From a virus, in the IMG/VR virus record IMGVR_UViG_3300044627_000952, positions 1 through 37,633 of that record: a stretch of 37,633 nt of DNA, one strand, 5' to 3'. Below are positions 12,765-21,020 of the stretch, in pieces. The notes below the pieces were generated by a model, which saw only the letters and a list, made by a program, of their open reading frames with translations, had not been told where the DNA came from and ran no database searches. Positions within the stretch are counted from its first letter, which is position 1, and the number at the start of each line of letters is the position of its first letter. A program made the translations under genes and the position numbers.

Positions 12765-12974
12765 TTAGTCAGCATCTTCTGGATCTGTATACAGAGCTGC
12801 CAATGTCTTTTCGTTCTCGATCTTCTGAGCCTTCAAAGAAAGTCCTGTAGCTGCTGCAATGAAAGCCAATACTGCTTCCTGTGGAATGTCTGCATAGGTT
12901 GCAACGACTGCTACCAATGCCTGAATAAGACCAGCCCATGCGGCTGGGTTCTTCATGAATATGTTGATCTTCAT
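12765..12974 (-). CDS. Small holin-like membrane protein (69 aa)
   Basis: ATG at 12974 has AGGAGG eight bases upstream, which decides the start over an upstream ATG at 13025 inside the endolysin gene. The product begins MKINIFMKNPAAWAGLIQAL and has a hydrophobic segment at about 12-30 and a second milder one near 36-48, then a charged tail ending TDPEDAD. Size, membrane segments and position directly after the endolysin suit a holin or an antiholin, which form or time the membrane lesion at lysis. Which of the nearby membrane proteins is the real holin cannot be told from sequence. Confidence 0.68.
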   Translation of the reverse strand: MKINIFMKNPAAWAGLIQALVAVVATYADIPQEAVLAFIAAATGLSLKAQKIENEKTLAALYTDPEDAD

Positions 12975-12993
12975 ACTTAGTCCTCCTTTGGAC

Positions 12994-13506
12994 TTATGAC
13001 TTAAAGACTGGCTTACCAAAGCCAACTACTGTCACGGCTTGTGAGCGGCGTAGCTTTGAACCATTCTTCTTCTTGAAGGCACGAACCTTCAGGCAGACTT
13101 GTCCACCATTGCGTTGGTCACCCTTTTTGTCTGGGGCTGTGTTGCCTTCGACACAGGTAACAGTACCATCGCCGTTATCCTTGACCACGATACCGACATG
13201 AGAGATGCGATCTACTCCATCGTTAGGGAAGTCAAAGAAGACTATGTCTCCGGGTAGAGGGGTCGCTTCATCGCTGGCCTTCTCCCATTGATTCTTCTTC
13301 ATAAAGGCTGAAGCTCCGGCTACTGTGGATACACAGTTAGGGATCTTCAAGCCAACCTCATTGGCACACCAGTTGACGAATGAGCCACACCAAGGCAGGA
13401 AGTTAGCCTTAGTAAAGGCTCCATACTTGGTCTCGTTATTCTTTGGGCCTTCGATCACGCCGAGTTCACCTTTTGCTACTGCAATAAAGTCTGCTCTTTG
13501 ACCCAT
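12994..13506 (-). CDS. CHAP-domain endolysin (170 aa)
   Basis: Cys40 in FLPWCGSFVNWCANEVG, His103 in ISHVGIVV and Glu120 in CVEGNT form the CHAP (cysteine, histidine-dependent amidohydrolase/peptidase) active site. The fold cuts peptidoglycan stem peptides or amide bonds. The protein is essentially one domain (about 5-150) with a basic C-terminal tail (KKKNGSKLRRSQ) that may bind the wall. No signal peptide is seen, so it would need a holin. It is flanked by small membrane proteins, as expected for a lysis cassette. The start has a GAAGGCGAG-type ribosome site. Confidence 0.88.
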   Translation of the reverse strand: MGQRADFIAVAKGELGVIEGPKNNETKYGAFTKANFLPWCGSFVNWCANEVGLKIPNCVSTVAGASAFMKKNQWEKASDEATPLPGDIVFFDFPNDGVDRISHVGIVVKDNGDGTVTCVEGNTAPDKKGDQRNGGQVCLKVRAFKKKNGSKLRRSQAVTVVGFGKPVFKS

Positions 13507-13508
13507 GA

Positions 13509-13748
13509 TTAGCTCGCCTTCTTATCAACTTTAGCAAATGCTTCGTTGATCTCTTCGGCTGATAGTTGGCCATCTGCTAGATAGAATCGAGCAAGAGCTT
13601 CTAATACTCGTGCTGCACCCAAGGCACCGGCAAGGACTGCTGCCTGCCATACCTCAATGCCAACGAGTGAACCAGCACCGATTACTCCCAATGATTCTGC
13701 TGCAATTACTGCAACAATTCTTGAGAGAATGCTTTTTAATGTATCCAT
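13509..13748 (-). CDS. Holin-like membrane protein (79 aa)
   Basis: Two hydrophobic helices, at about 7-30 (SRIVAVIAAESLGVIGAGSL) and 34-57 (WQAAVLAGALGAARVLEALA), are followed by a charged C-terminus (AEEINEAFAKVDKKAS). This two-helix layout of 75-90 residues is common among actinophage holins. It lies directly before the endolysin in transcription order. The ATG at 13748 overlaps the stop of the upstream membrane gene (TAATG). Confidence 0.7.
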   Translation of the reverse strand: MDTLKSILSRIVAVIAAESLGVIGAGSLVGIEVWQAAVLAGALGAARVLEALARFYLADGQLSAEEINEAFAKVDKKAS

Positions 13749-13918
13749 TATTCATCCTCATCTTGTCTTAACTTGAATGTAATTGACCAAACAATCAGGG
13801 ATAGAATGATTGCGTAACCAACTACTGTTTTTGCTGATCCTTCTAGTACCACCCAAGCAATGAACATTCCGAGAAGTGTCCATAGTTGATTGGCTATGTC
13901 TGAGAAGAAAGACTTCAT
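13748..13918 (-). CDS. Small two-helix membrane protein (56 aa)
   Basis: The frame fills the gap exactly: ATG at 13918 overlaps the stop of the Pro-rich gene (ATGA) and its TAA overlaps the next start. The product begins [20 protein letters not shown], with hydrophobic helices at about 10-25 and 31-47 and a charged tail KLRQDEDE. It is a third candidate lysis membrane protein in a row and may be an antiholin or a paralogous holin. Confidence 0.65.
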   Translation of the reverse strand: MKSFFSDIANQLWTLLGMFIAWVVLEGSAKTVVGYAIILSLIVWSITFKLRQDEDE

Positions 13919-15432
13919 GGTTTCCTCCTATAAGCTGCTGTCGCTGCGGCTCCTGCCGCTGCTTGGGTTGCTATGTTTCCTGCAATGATTGCTGAAACAA
14001 TTACTTTTTCAGCATCTTCTCGAACCTCTGGGGATAGGTCTGAACCTATGTTCGAGAATGCTGTAAGAACTTGACTCGGATCTGAAAAGATTTCGGCTAT
14101 AAGTTCTGCTGGGTTTTCAAATAACTGCAACGCAATAACTACTTCTGCTGTTAGAACTACACCGTTCTCCAACTCGATTGGAGTTTCAGGATCCAATGAT
14201 TCAAGATCCGTGTCGTCTGTGAGTACGACCACATCAGGTGTAACATTTTCTTCAGGTTCAATAACAGGAGGTTCGGGTTGCGTAGGTTCATTGGGTTCTG
14301 TCACAGGCTCTGGAGCAGGGTCAGGTTCTGGCTCTGGCTCAGGTTCAACCGGTAATGGAGGTTCAGGTTCCGGTTCAGGAGCTGGTGGATCAGGAACTAC
14401 CTCTGGCTCGGGAGCAGGAGTTGGCTCAGGCTCTGGAAGTGGCTCTGGCTCAGGGGCAGGATCCGGAATTACTTCGGGTTCTGGAGCTGGTGGTTCAGGC
14501 TCTGGAGCAGGTGGTTCGGGTAACGGCTCAGGAGATGGAGCAGGTTCGGGAGCAGGTACTGGAACTGGCTCTGGAAGTGGGGCTGGTTGAGGCTGAGGAT
14601 CTGGAAGAGGAGTTGGAGTCGGCTCCGGTGCTGGCGTTGGTACCGGATCTGGTACAGGTTGAGGAGTCGGTTGAGGTTCTGGAACCGGGGCAGGTGTAGG
14701 TTCTGGTGGCCTTACAGGATCTGGCGTAGGCGTAGGAACCGGAGTAGGCTCAGGTGTAGGAACAGGTACAGGTGTAGGTTCTACAGGGGTTGTAACAGTT
14801 GAAGTATCGGGAGGAATAGATGTTTGCGGACTTGGGGTATTGGTCGATTCTGGGGTTGATATTGGGGATGGTTGTGGGGATGCTGTACTCGTACTTGTTT
14901 CTGAAGGAGTAGGCGATGGATCAACAGATGGCTGTGGTGTTGGCTCTGGTGTTTGGCTTTGTGTCGGGCTTGGTTGTGGGCTGGGTTCAGGGGTCGGCTC
15001 CACAGAAGGCGAGGCTACAGGCGTTGGAGTGGGAGTTGGCTCAGTCGCAGGAACATTTGGTGGAGCTGAAGTCTCAGTTGGAGTCGGTGTTGGACTCGGA
15101 GATGGAGAAGCTTCCGGAGTCGGAGCAGGTGTAGGAGTTACCCCATTGTAATAACGAAGTGGGCCATCGGGAACTGTTGTAGATACAAAGATTGGATAGC
15201 CACCGGAGAATCCACCGGTGCAGAAAAGGGCAGCAATATCACCTTTACCTTGAAAGAATGTTTGTGAATTATCCCAACCAACATTTGCAGTTCGTTGAGT
15301 GCCATCATCTTTAGCACAAGTGATTGTTGCCGGCCCTGTCTGCTCTGCATGAGATGCAGGTATAAACCAAATCGATGTTCCAAAAGTTAAAAAGAATACT
15401 GCTAGTAGGTTTCTAACTCTTTTCTTATCCAT
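13915..15432 (-). CDS. Secreted protein with long Pro-rich stalk (505 aa)
   Basis: ATG at 15432 is chosen because it starts a clear signal peptide: basic DKKRVR, hydrophobic core [10 protein letters not shown], and a probable cut after ASHA near residue 29. An upstream ATG at 15537 overlaps the methyltransferase gene more deeply. A small two-cysteine domain (about 30-98) follows. Then comes roughly 300 residues of Pro with Thr/Ser, shifting to Pro with Glu (encoded at about 14240-15140), an acidic segment ([14 protein letters not shown]), and an Ala-rich hydrophobic C-terminus ending TAAYRRKP. This is the shape of a wall-spanning exported protein. Its place beside the lysis genes suggests action at the envelope; function unknown. 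Confidence 0.75.
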   Translation of the reverse strand: MDKKRVRNLLAVFFLTFGTSIWFIPASHAEQTGPATITCAKDDGTQRTANVGWDNSQTFFQGKGDIAALFCTGGFSGGYPIFVSTTVPDGPLRYYNGVTPTPAPTPEASPSPSPTPTPTETSAPPNVPATEPTPTPTPVASPSVEPTPEPSPQPSPTQSQTPEPTPQPSVDPSPTPSETSTSTASPQPSPISTPESTNTPSPQTSIPPDTSTVTTPVEPTPVPVPTPEPTPVPTPTPDPVRPPEPTPAPVPEPQPTPQPVPDPVPTPAPEPTPTPLPDPQPQPAPLPEPVPVPAPEPAPSPEPLPEPPAPEPEPPAPEPEVIPDPAPEPEPLPEPEPTPAPEPEVVPDPPAPEPEPEPPLPVEPEPEPEPDPAPEPVTEPNEPTQPEPPVIEPEENVTPDVVVLTDDTDLESLDPETPIELENGVVLTAEVVIALQLFENPAELIAEIFSDPSQVLTAFSNIGSDLSPEVREDAEKVIVSAIIAGNIATQAAAGAAATAAYRRKP

Positions 15433-16007
15433 ATTTGTGAACCTGTTCCTATTAAAGTTAAGTGGTCTTTCATTAAGATAATGAATAGATCGATAGCAGC
15501 TTGTGGCCGCATATTGATTGGGGCATTTAGCTCCCATAGGTAATCATCGAATGCCATAATCCCACCGGGCTTAAGTGCTTTCCACGCTAGGCTGGCATCT
15601 ATAAATACTGCTTGTGCTGTGTGATCTCCATCGATGTATATGAAATCGTAAATCTCTTTATCATCGGTAGTGGCAAGGAACTTATGGCTTTCCATCTTGC
15701 ATTTAATTACATTAGAAAATTCTTTTAACTTCTCATCGTAGACTCTCTCAACATCTGAGAAGTCCATCTCATGGTGGATCTCTTCATCAGATCCCTGCCA
15801 AGTATCAACATCGGTAAGGATAGAACTCTTGTCAGTAAGTATGTTCTGCATCAGCCATAGGCTGGCATCACCGGTATAGACACCTATCTGCAAGAAGTGA
15901 AGGTTTGTTTTGCCCTTAAACTCTTCTAAGTATTCGGCAAAGTAACCTTTGGCCGCAATGTTAAACCAGTTAGGGTAGTTACTTTCGCTTGGCTGTGACG
16001 ATGTCAT
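15402..16007 (-). CDS. Class I SAM-dependent methyltransferase (201 aa)
   Basis: [17 protein letters not shown] is the glycine-containing SAM-binding motif I (about 36-52). [20 protein letters not shown] is motif II and its helix (about 118-138). [18 protein letters not shown] is the conserved strand with acidic residues seen in the Methyltransf_24 type. Members often act on sugars or small molecules, so it may decorate a phage or host glycan. It lies among tail genes and overlaps the small membrane gene upstream and the Pro-rich gene downstream. No DNA-methylase motif (DPPY/NPPY) is present. Confidence 0.83.
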   Translation of the reverse strand: MTSSQPSESNYPNWFNIAAKGYFAEYLEEFKGKTNLHFLQIGVYTGDASLWLMQNILTDKSSILTDVDTWQGSDEEIHHEMDFSDVERVYDEKLKEFSNVIKCKMESHKFLATTDDKEIYDFIYIDGDHTAQAVFIDASLAWKALKPGGIMAFDDYLWELNAPINMRPQAAIDLFIILMKDHLTLIGTGSQIWIRKELETY

Positions 16008-16179
16008 AGATTAAGTCTACCTTTATTTGCAGGGAATTGACCTGATCCTTGAGGCTTGAGCCGCCATTGGTTTTAAGTTCTTGTAGATAGTGGATAACCA
16101 TCCAACGAATACCGGCAGCAAAGCCACCAATGATTGCAAGGATAGATACCGTAAATGCTGCCCAGTCCATAGCCGACAT
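15979..16179 (-). CDS. Small membrane protein with coiled-coil tail (66 aa)
   Basis: One hydrophobic helix at about 4-30 (DWAAFTVSILAIIGGFAAGI) is followed by an amphipathic helix ([20 protein letters not shown]). The arrangement resembles haemolysin XhlA-like or other lysis accessory proteins of phages. ATG at 16179 overlaps the stop of the tail gene (TGATG). It is the first of four small membrane proteins before the terminator at 12717. Confidence 0.6.
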   Translation of the reverse strand: MSAMDWAAFTVSILAIIGGFAAGIRWMVIHYLQELKTNGGSSLKDQVNSLQIKVDLIYDIVTAKRK

Positions 16180-18182
16180 CAGACTACCGTTCTCATAGTA
16201 ATGGTAATGATTCCACCAAAGTTCTCATTGTTTCCAGATGGTGGGGTCATTCTTGTAAAGGCAATCTCTTCGATAACAGCATCGAAGTTTTCACCGGATG
16301 TAAAGTCTTGAACGAGAACTGTTGCACCAGTTGATTCAACAGTCTCTAAAGCTGATAGGCGAAACTTGGCTCCACCTAAAGTTCCGTAACGAGTGTTACG
16401 GCGGTCTGATTCAAAGTCATAACACATCAATGGCAACTGGATCAGACGAGATCGAGTAGGGCTAGGGATAGCCTTAATGGCATAGCCATTCATAACTGCA
16501 CCCTTAGTAGCATCACTTACATTTCGATATAAGGTAAATGCTAACTGTCCATTGACTTGAGTGGATGCGTAAGCAGCAGATAGATCGAAGTCTGTATTGT
16601 ATGCATTACCGGTAGTTAGGGTTGAAATCTGAGTACGGCCTTCATTGGCATCTGCATAGATTTCAATGTTTCCGTTGAGTGTTCCGGTTTCAACACGGAC
16701 ACGCTTCCATGACTTCTTCTCTAGAGTTCCCCAGTTAACGATTGCTGTCTGGACTGTTCCTTCTGGAACAAGATTGGTTGCGTGTTGCAACCATGTTCCA
16801 CTTGAATGGACAGAGAAGAATAACTGTGCTGATGTAGGGAAGAATCCTAAAGCATCTACTGATCCTGTGGTTCCAGTAGCCACGATGTCTGTGGCATATG
16901 GATAAGTTCCATCATCGAGTAGTTGCCCAAGATAGATGCGATAGATACCAGAGGCACCACCAATACCAGCCTTAACACCTGCATAGATGTAAGAGTCTCT
17001 AGCTGCAAAGGCAAGGATTGGATTGGTTGTATTGAAAATCAATGGGCCATAGACGATAGTTGCATCATCTGCAATGGCTGCAATACGGACACCACGAGAG
17101 GTTCCGATAGCAAGATAGGTTCCAAGGTACCCAAAGAGTGATCGAACTGTCTCGCCTCGAGGGATGTCTGCTACTGATACGGCAGCACCCAAGGCACCAG
17201 ATGAGTCAGGAGAAATCTTAAAGATTGCAGACTTATCTCCAGCATAACCTGCTACATAAATTGCACCACGACCTTCAGCAATATCAGACCAGATCCAACC
17301 AACAGGCACGGTAGTTGTATTGGCTACTGGAGTAATCGTTGACAGGTTTGTATGTGACCCACCATGACCACCAGCAAATGGAAGTTCATATACTGCCGCT
17401 ATTGGTGTAGTGCCAGTTACATAACTGACACCAGCCATGATGCGGTTCTTTACATACTGCAAGACAACGCTTGTAGCGTTGGCAGTATTGATGTGATAGT
17501 GAGCATGAAGTGTTGGACTTGCGGCAGTTAGATCGTAATCATAGATGTATGTAGCGGTGGCAAGATAGAGTGTAGTTCCATCTGTCTCTGCCGCTAAGAT
17601 CTCAGTAGATAAAGCAGATCCAAGGATGAGTGAAGTAGATGTTCCACCTGCTGTTACTCTGGCAACACGAACTGCTGTACTACCTGCTGCTGCACAGTCA
17701 ATGTGCAATACATAATCAACACCACTAATAGTGGCAGGTAATGAGATTACTCTTCCAGATGAGTTAGTTGCTGCTGGGAAAAGCTTTGTTGTATCTTTAA
17801 GTAAAGAGATCTGGCCCGGAGTCCATGGGTCAATGCCCTGTCCTGTAAAGTAACGGAAGCGTAGTTGTTCTGCGTTACCTTCAAGTGCTTCCTGAAACTG
17901 GATACCTTCACCAAGGTGAAAAGATGTTTGAGATCGAACCCATAGACCTGAGTCAAGGGTCTGCTCACCCGGTTCACGAGCTTGGTCAACACGCTCATAC
18001 TTCCATCGGGCAGTAGATCTACGATAAGGAGTTGTGTCGTTAACATTCAAAAGAAATGGCAGACCACCAATAGCCACATCAAAGGCATAGGTGTTTGGAT
18101 CGTAGTATTGAGAGCTTCGACCTGTGAGGTCGACAATGACTGTCTCCGTAATATCCGGGGATTTAGACTGCTTTAATACCAC
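16179..18182 (-). CDS. Large tail/virion structural protein, probable beta-propeller (667 aa)
   Basis: Start is GTG at 18182 with AAGGAG seven bases upstream. The first 120 residues (Tyr/Arg-rich, YRRSTARWKYERVDQA) precede a long repetitive beta-strand region in which segments such as GTTLYLATATYIYDYD, GAIYVAGYAGDKSAIFKIS, TYLAIGTSRGVRIA and SYIYAGVKAGIGGASGIYRI recur at 40-60 residue intervals, as in a beta-propeller. The last 150 residues are a separate beta-rich domain. In this place, after the fibre genes, it is probably a tail or receptor-binding protein. No enzymatic motif was found. Confidence 0.7.
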   Translation of the reverse strand: MVLKQSKSPDITETVIVDLTGRSSQYYDPNTYAFDVAIGGLPFLLNVNDTTPYRRSTARWKYERVDQAREPGEQTLDSGLWVRSQTSFHLGEGIQFQEALEGNAEQLRFRYFTGQGIDPWTPGQISLLKDTTKLFPAATNSSGRVISLPATISGVDYVLHIDCAAAGSTAVRVARVTAGGTSTSLILGSALSTEILAAETDGTTLYLATATYIYDYDLTAASPTLHAHYHINTANATSVVLQYVKNRIMAGVSYVTGTTPIAAVYELPFAGGHGGSHTNLSTITPVANTTTVPVGWIWSDIAEGRGAIYVAGYAGDKSAIFKISPDSSGALGAAVSVADIPRGETVRSLFGYLGTYLAIGTSRGVRIAAIADDATIVYGPLIFNTTNPILAFAARDSYIYAGVKAGIGGASGIYRIYLGQLLDDGTYPYATDIVATGTTGSVDALGFFPTSAQLFFSVHSSGTWLQHATNLVPEGTVQTAIVNWGTLEKKSWKRVRVETGTLNGNIEIYADANEGRTQISTLTTGNAYNTDFDLSAAYASTQVNGQLAFTLYRNVSDATKGAVMNGYAIKAIPSPTRSRLIQLPLMCYDFESDRRNTRYGTLGGAKFRLSALETVESTGATVLVQDFTSGENFDAVIEEIAFTRMTPPSGNNENFGGIITITMRTVV

Positions 18183-18264
18183 GCTGTCTCCTTATGGAAA
18201 ATTAGTGAAAGTTCTTACTTATGACATTGGGCGAGGACACTTTCTAAACTGCCCCTGTTTCAAA

Positions 18265-18627
18265 CTATTCTGTAATCTCAACCCAGTTTTGAACTGAATC
18301 ATCCCAGCGATAATACTTGCCGTCAGTTGGGAAAGGTACTGGTGCTTCCCACTTACAGGTTGATTCATTCAATGTCCAAGAGTTAAACGGCTTCGGAGCA
18401 ATAAATGCATCTCTTGATGCATCATAAGAATAATTTATTGCTGCATAGTTTTTTCTTATGCGTGAATTATATGATGTCTGTTTCCAATTTGAATGACCAT
18501 GAATTGATGTAAGAAATTCAATTCCTTTTTCTTCTGACTCAACTCCGTTAATAATAATATCTTCATCATTAACCATATGGACAGATAGAACTTTATTGTT
18601 CTCATCTAGCTTTGCAAATGTAGCCAT
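18265..18627 (-). CDS. Tail-fibre-associated structural protein (120 aa)
   Basis: The opening MATFAKLDENNKVLSVHMVN and later aromatic-rich YDASRDAFIAPKPFNSWTLN and YYRWDDSVQNWVEI segments resemble a small structural protein widespread in aquatic myoviruses and podoviruses near tail-fibre genes. Its exact role is unknown. It sits directly after two Gly-rich fibre genes, which supports a fibre-tip or adaptor role. Confidence 0.65.
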   Translation of the reverse strand: MATFAKLDENNKVLSVHMVNDEDIIINGVESEEKGIEFLTSIHGHSNWKQTSYNSRIRKNYAAINYSYDASRDAFIAPKPFNSWTLNESTCKWEAPVPFPTDGKYYRWDDSVQNWVEITE

Positions 18628-18636
18628 TGTTTTCCC

Positions 18637-19563
18637 CTATCTCGCATATCTAACTATTACAATACCTGAGCCGCCATTGCCTCTGGCTCCATATGTTGCT
18701 TCGTCAGAGGCTGAGTTTGCACCACCACCGCCACCTGTATATGGAAGACCGCTGGTTGCGGCAACTGATGGAGCTGTTTGTGGTTGAGCTGATCCGCCAC
18801 CGCCATTTCCGGGAGTTCCAAGAGTATCAGTACCCAAGAATGTAGCTCCTGCTCCACCTCCTGCAAACCAATATGTTCCACTAACATTGTGGCCATATCC
18901 TGTATCTACACCCCATGATGAGTAAGTAGATACTCCTGCACCACCTGATCCAGAAGATGTAGCCCCTGCATTTCCTCCAGCAGCTCCGGCTCCACCTCCG
19001 CCTCCACCACCATAGTTATCTGGTGTTCTTCCAGAACCACCGGCATTGCCTTGGCCTGAAGTTGGCGAGCCACCAGCGGTGTTGTTTCTTGCACCACCAC
19101 CACCTGAGCCACCGGCAGACCCACTAGGGCCATTAGGGAAGTTAACAGATTGACCTGTTCCTCCGCCTCCACCAACGGATGCAGTTAATGAAGCAAATTG
19201 AGAGTTGCCACCATTGGCACCTACATCAGTATTTGGATCCATTGCTCCGGCACCACCGGCTCCAACAGTTACAGAGTATGAAGTTCCAGCAGTAAGTGAC
19301 TGTGAGGAATGGAGAAGAAGACCACCAGCACCACCACCGCCACCAAGAGATGCTCCACCTCCACCACCACCAGCAATAACAAGAATGTCTGCTGTCATGT
19401 TTATGTCAGGAACAAATGTTCCGTCACCTGTAAACACATGGTAAATATATGAAGATCCAAGTTTTACTATTCCACCAGATGCCTCTGCTAATGTTGAATC
19501 ATTAGATGCTTTAGATGTTTTTTGTGCAGATACGCTAGAGTCTTTAAGTCTTTTAATTGCCAT
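18637..19563 (-). CDS. Gly-rich tail fibre/adhesin protein, copy A (308 aa)
   Basis: A short N-terminal arm (about 1-55) leads into YHVFTGDGTF, a strand ADILVIAGGG, and then more than 200 residues very rich in Gly, Ala and Ser, ending GSGIVIVRYAR. The VFTGDGTF...GGGG...GIVIVRY layout is typical of Gly-rich phage adhesins, in which polyglycine-type loops form host-binding tips. The start overlaps the stop of its paralogue (TAATG). It shares the same opening and closing motifs with that neighbour, so the pair arose by duplication. Confidence 0.75.
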   Translation of the reverse strand: MAIKRLKDSSVSAQKTSKASNDSTLAEASGGIVKLGSSYIYHVFTGDGTFVPDINMTADILVIAGGGGGGASLGGGGGAGGLLLHSSQSLTAGTSYSVTVGAGGAGAMDPNTDVGANGGNSQFASLTASVGGGGGTGQSVNFPNGPSGSAGGSGGGGARNNTAGGSPTSGQGNAGGSGRTPDNYGGGGGGGAGAAGGNAGATSSGSGGAGVSTYSSWGVDTGYGHNVSGTYWFAGGGAGATFLGTDTLGTPGNGGGGSAQPQTAPSVAATSGLPYTGGGGGANSASDEATYGARGNGGSGIVIVRYAR

Positions 19564-20465
19564 TAGATTGAATACCTCACTATTACAATTCCTGAACCAC
19601 CTGCACCAGATGCACCGGAAGAAGAACCTGTTCCTCCGCCACCGCCTCCACCACCACCGGTATTTGCAGTACCGTTTCCAGCAGCAGAAGTGCTTGAAGA
19701 ACCATTTCCTCCGCCGCCAACTCCACCTGTTCCACCGGATCCTCCATAGGATCCGCCTCCACCGCCACCAGCAAAGTATCTTGTTCCTGAAGAATCAACT
19801 CCGGTTGATGTTGCTGCTGCCCAAGTATTTGCAGCAGATGAACCGGCACCACCTGCACCGCCACCACTTCCGCTGCCACCGCCGCCTACTGCTCCAGCAC
19901 CACCACCACCGCCACCGCCGTAGTTTGAAGCAGAAGCCGTGCCACCACCGCCATTGTTTCCTTGTGATGAAGTTAGCGTGGCTCCACCGGAGCCACCATT
20001 TCTTCCTCCACCACCAGAGCCACCAGTAGTTCCGGGATATTGACCTTGTATTCCGTTTCCGGCACCACCGCCAAATGCAAGCAAACCTGCAAAGCGTGAG
20101 CTAGATCCATTATTTCCGTTTGTTCCAGAAGATGATACAGAAGCACCACCTGCACCTACGGTTGCAGAGTATGAAAAGTTTGGTTGCAGAAATATCGATG
20201 AAGAAATTAACATTCCTCCTGCACCACCAGCACCAGCTCCACGATCTCCGACATATGTGCATCCACCACTTCCGCCACCGGCAACCAATAAAACATCGAC
20301 AGTTATTCTGTCCAATGTCTTAAAGGTTCCGTCACCTGTGAATACATGGTAGACATAACCATCAGATACAGAAATAGTTCCACCGGTAGCCTTTACAGGA
20401 CTAATCCTTGTGTGCTTTGGATTACCGTTTGCTAAAGATGCTGTTCTAAATTTTTGAAAAGCCAC
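19563..20465 (-). CDS. Gly-rich tail fibre/adhesin protein, copy B (300 aa)
   Basis: Start is GTG at 20465 with AAAGG upstream. It has the same plan as the next gene: an arm, YVYHVFTGDGTF near 50, DVLLVAGGGSGG, a long Gly/Ser/Ala region, and the terminal GSGIVIVRYSI. The arms of the two copies differ, so they may attach to different parts of the tail or bind different receptors. Long G-rich stretches give an antisense strand without stops, which explains spurious frames here. Confidence 0.75.
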   Translation of the reverse strand: MAFQKFRTASLANGNPKHTRISPVKATGGTISVSDGYVYHVFTGDGTFKTLDRITVDVLLVAGGGSGGCTYVGDRGAGAGGAGGMLISSSIFLQPNFSYSATVGAGGASVSSSGTNGNNGSSSRFAGLLAFGGGAGNGIQGQYPGTTGGSGGGGRNGGSGGATLTSSQGNNGGGGTASASNYGGGGGGGAGAVGGGGSGSGGGAGGAGSSAANTWAAATSTGVDSSGTRYFAGGGGGGSYGGSGGTGGVGGGGNGSSSTSAAGNGTANTGGGGGGGGGTGSSSGASGAGGSGIVIVRYSI

Positions 20466-20486
20466 AGGTGTATACCTTTCGGTTAA

Positions 20487-20810
20487 TTAGTTTTCTGAGC
20501 CAAATGCTGAAAATGTAAGGTTTGCGTTAGATGCGTATGTACGGATTGCGTTGGTCGCAGCTAATGTAAGACCAAGAGTTAGTGCTACTGAATCATTGCC
20601 TGCAATAGTTACATCGTATGCAATATAATGATTGTTTGCTAATGTTGTTGCTGCTGTTGGCTTTACTGCCAAACGATATGTGGCTGCTGTTGATCCACGA
20701 TTAGTTACTACGATTGATGATACTACTGTTGAAGAAGAAGCAGGTACTGCGTATAGAGCCTCTTCTGTTGTTGCGGCAGCGGCAAGCTGACCAAGTACTT
20801 TATATGCCAT
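20487..20810 (-). CDS. Small virion structural protein (107 aa)
   Basis: The product begins MAYKVLGQLAAAATTEEALY and is rich in Thr, Ala, Val and Ser with alternating hydrophobic residues (VVSSIVVTNRGSTAATYRLAV, VALTLGLTLAATNAIRTY), indicating an all-beta jelly-roll-like fold. Proteins with this opening recur next to fibre genes in aquatic phages. It probably decorates the virion or fibre. No enzymatic motif. Confidence 0.6.
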   Translation of the reverse strand: MAYKVLGQLAAAATTEEALYAVPASSSTVVSSIVVTNRGSTAATYRLAVKPTAATTLANNHYIAYDVTIAGNDSVALTLGLTLAATNAIRTYASNANLTFSAFGSEN

Positions 20811-20812
20811 GT

Positions 20813-21019
20813 TTATGCTCCCATGAGTAGAAACGGATCGAGACCAGATGATGTTACATCTGATGCTTTAGCTAAAGGATACCCTCCAGCCGTGGCACCA
20901 TCGTGAACTACGAGGGTGTCCTTGGTGGTGTCGACTGTTATCTCACCAACCAAACCTGTAAATGTAGAGTGTTCTGCTGTAGTGCCTCTACGAATTTGAA
21001 CTGCAAATGAACTAGGCAT
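20813..21019 (-). CDS. Mtd-N-like fibre repeat protein (68 aa)
   Basis: VQIRRGTTAEHSTFTGLVGE, then TVDTTKDTLVVHDGATAGG, is the repeat motif found at the N-terminus of phage tropism determinants and tail fibres (RRGT...FTGxxGEI..DTT...LxVHDG...GG). Here it stands alone as a 68-residue protein. Its last residues DPFLLMGA resemble the end of the neighbouring 561-residue fibre (IFLLMGA), suggesting a shared docking tag. It may cap or trimerise a fibre. Confidence 0.7.
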   Translation of the reverse strand: MPSSFAVQIRRGTTAEHSTFTGLVGEITVDTTKDTLVVHDGATAGGYPLAKASDVTSSGLDPFLLMGA

Positions 21020-21020
21020 C

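Noticed and set aside
14210-15151. Plus-strand Gly/Ser- and Val/Gly-rich frames opposite the Pro-rich gene
   Set aside because: They are the reverse complement of Pro/Glu/Thr codons; repeat structure follows the minus-strand protein.
15402-16007. DNA methyltransferase that might methylate the GATC sites
   Set aside because: The sequence has small-molecule/glycan-type SAM motifs and lacks a DPPY-type catalytic motif and DNA-recognition domain.
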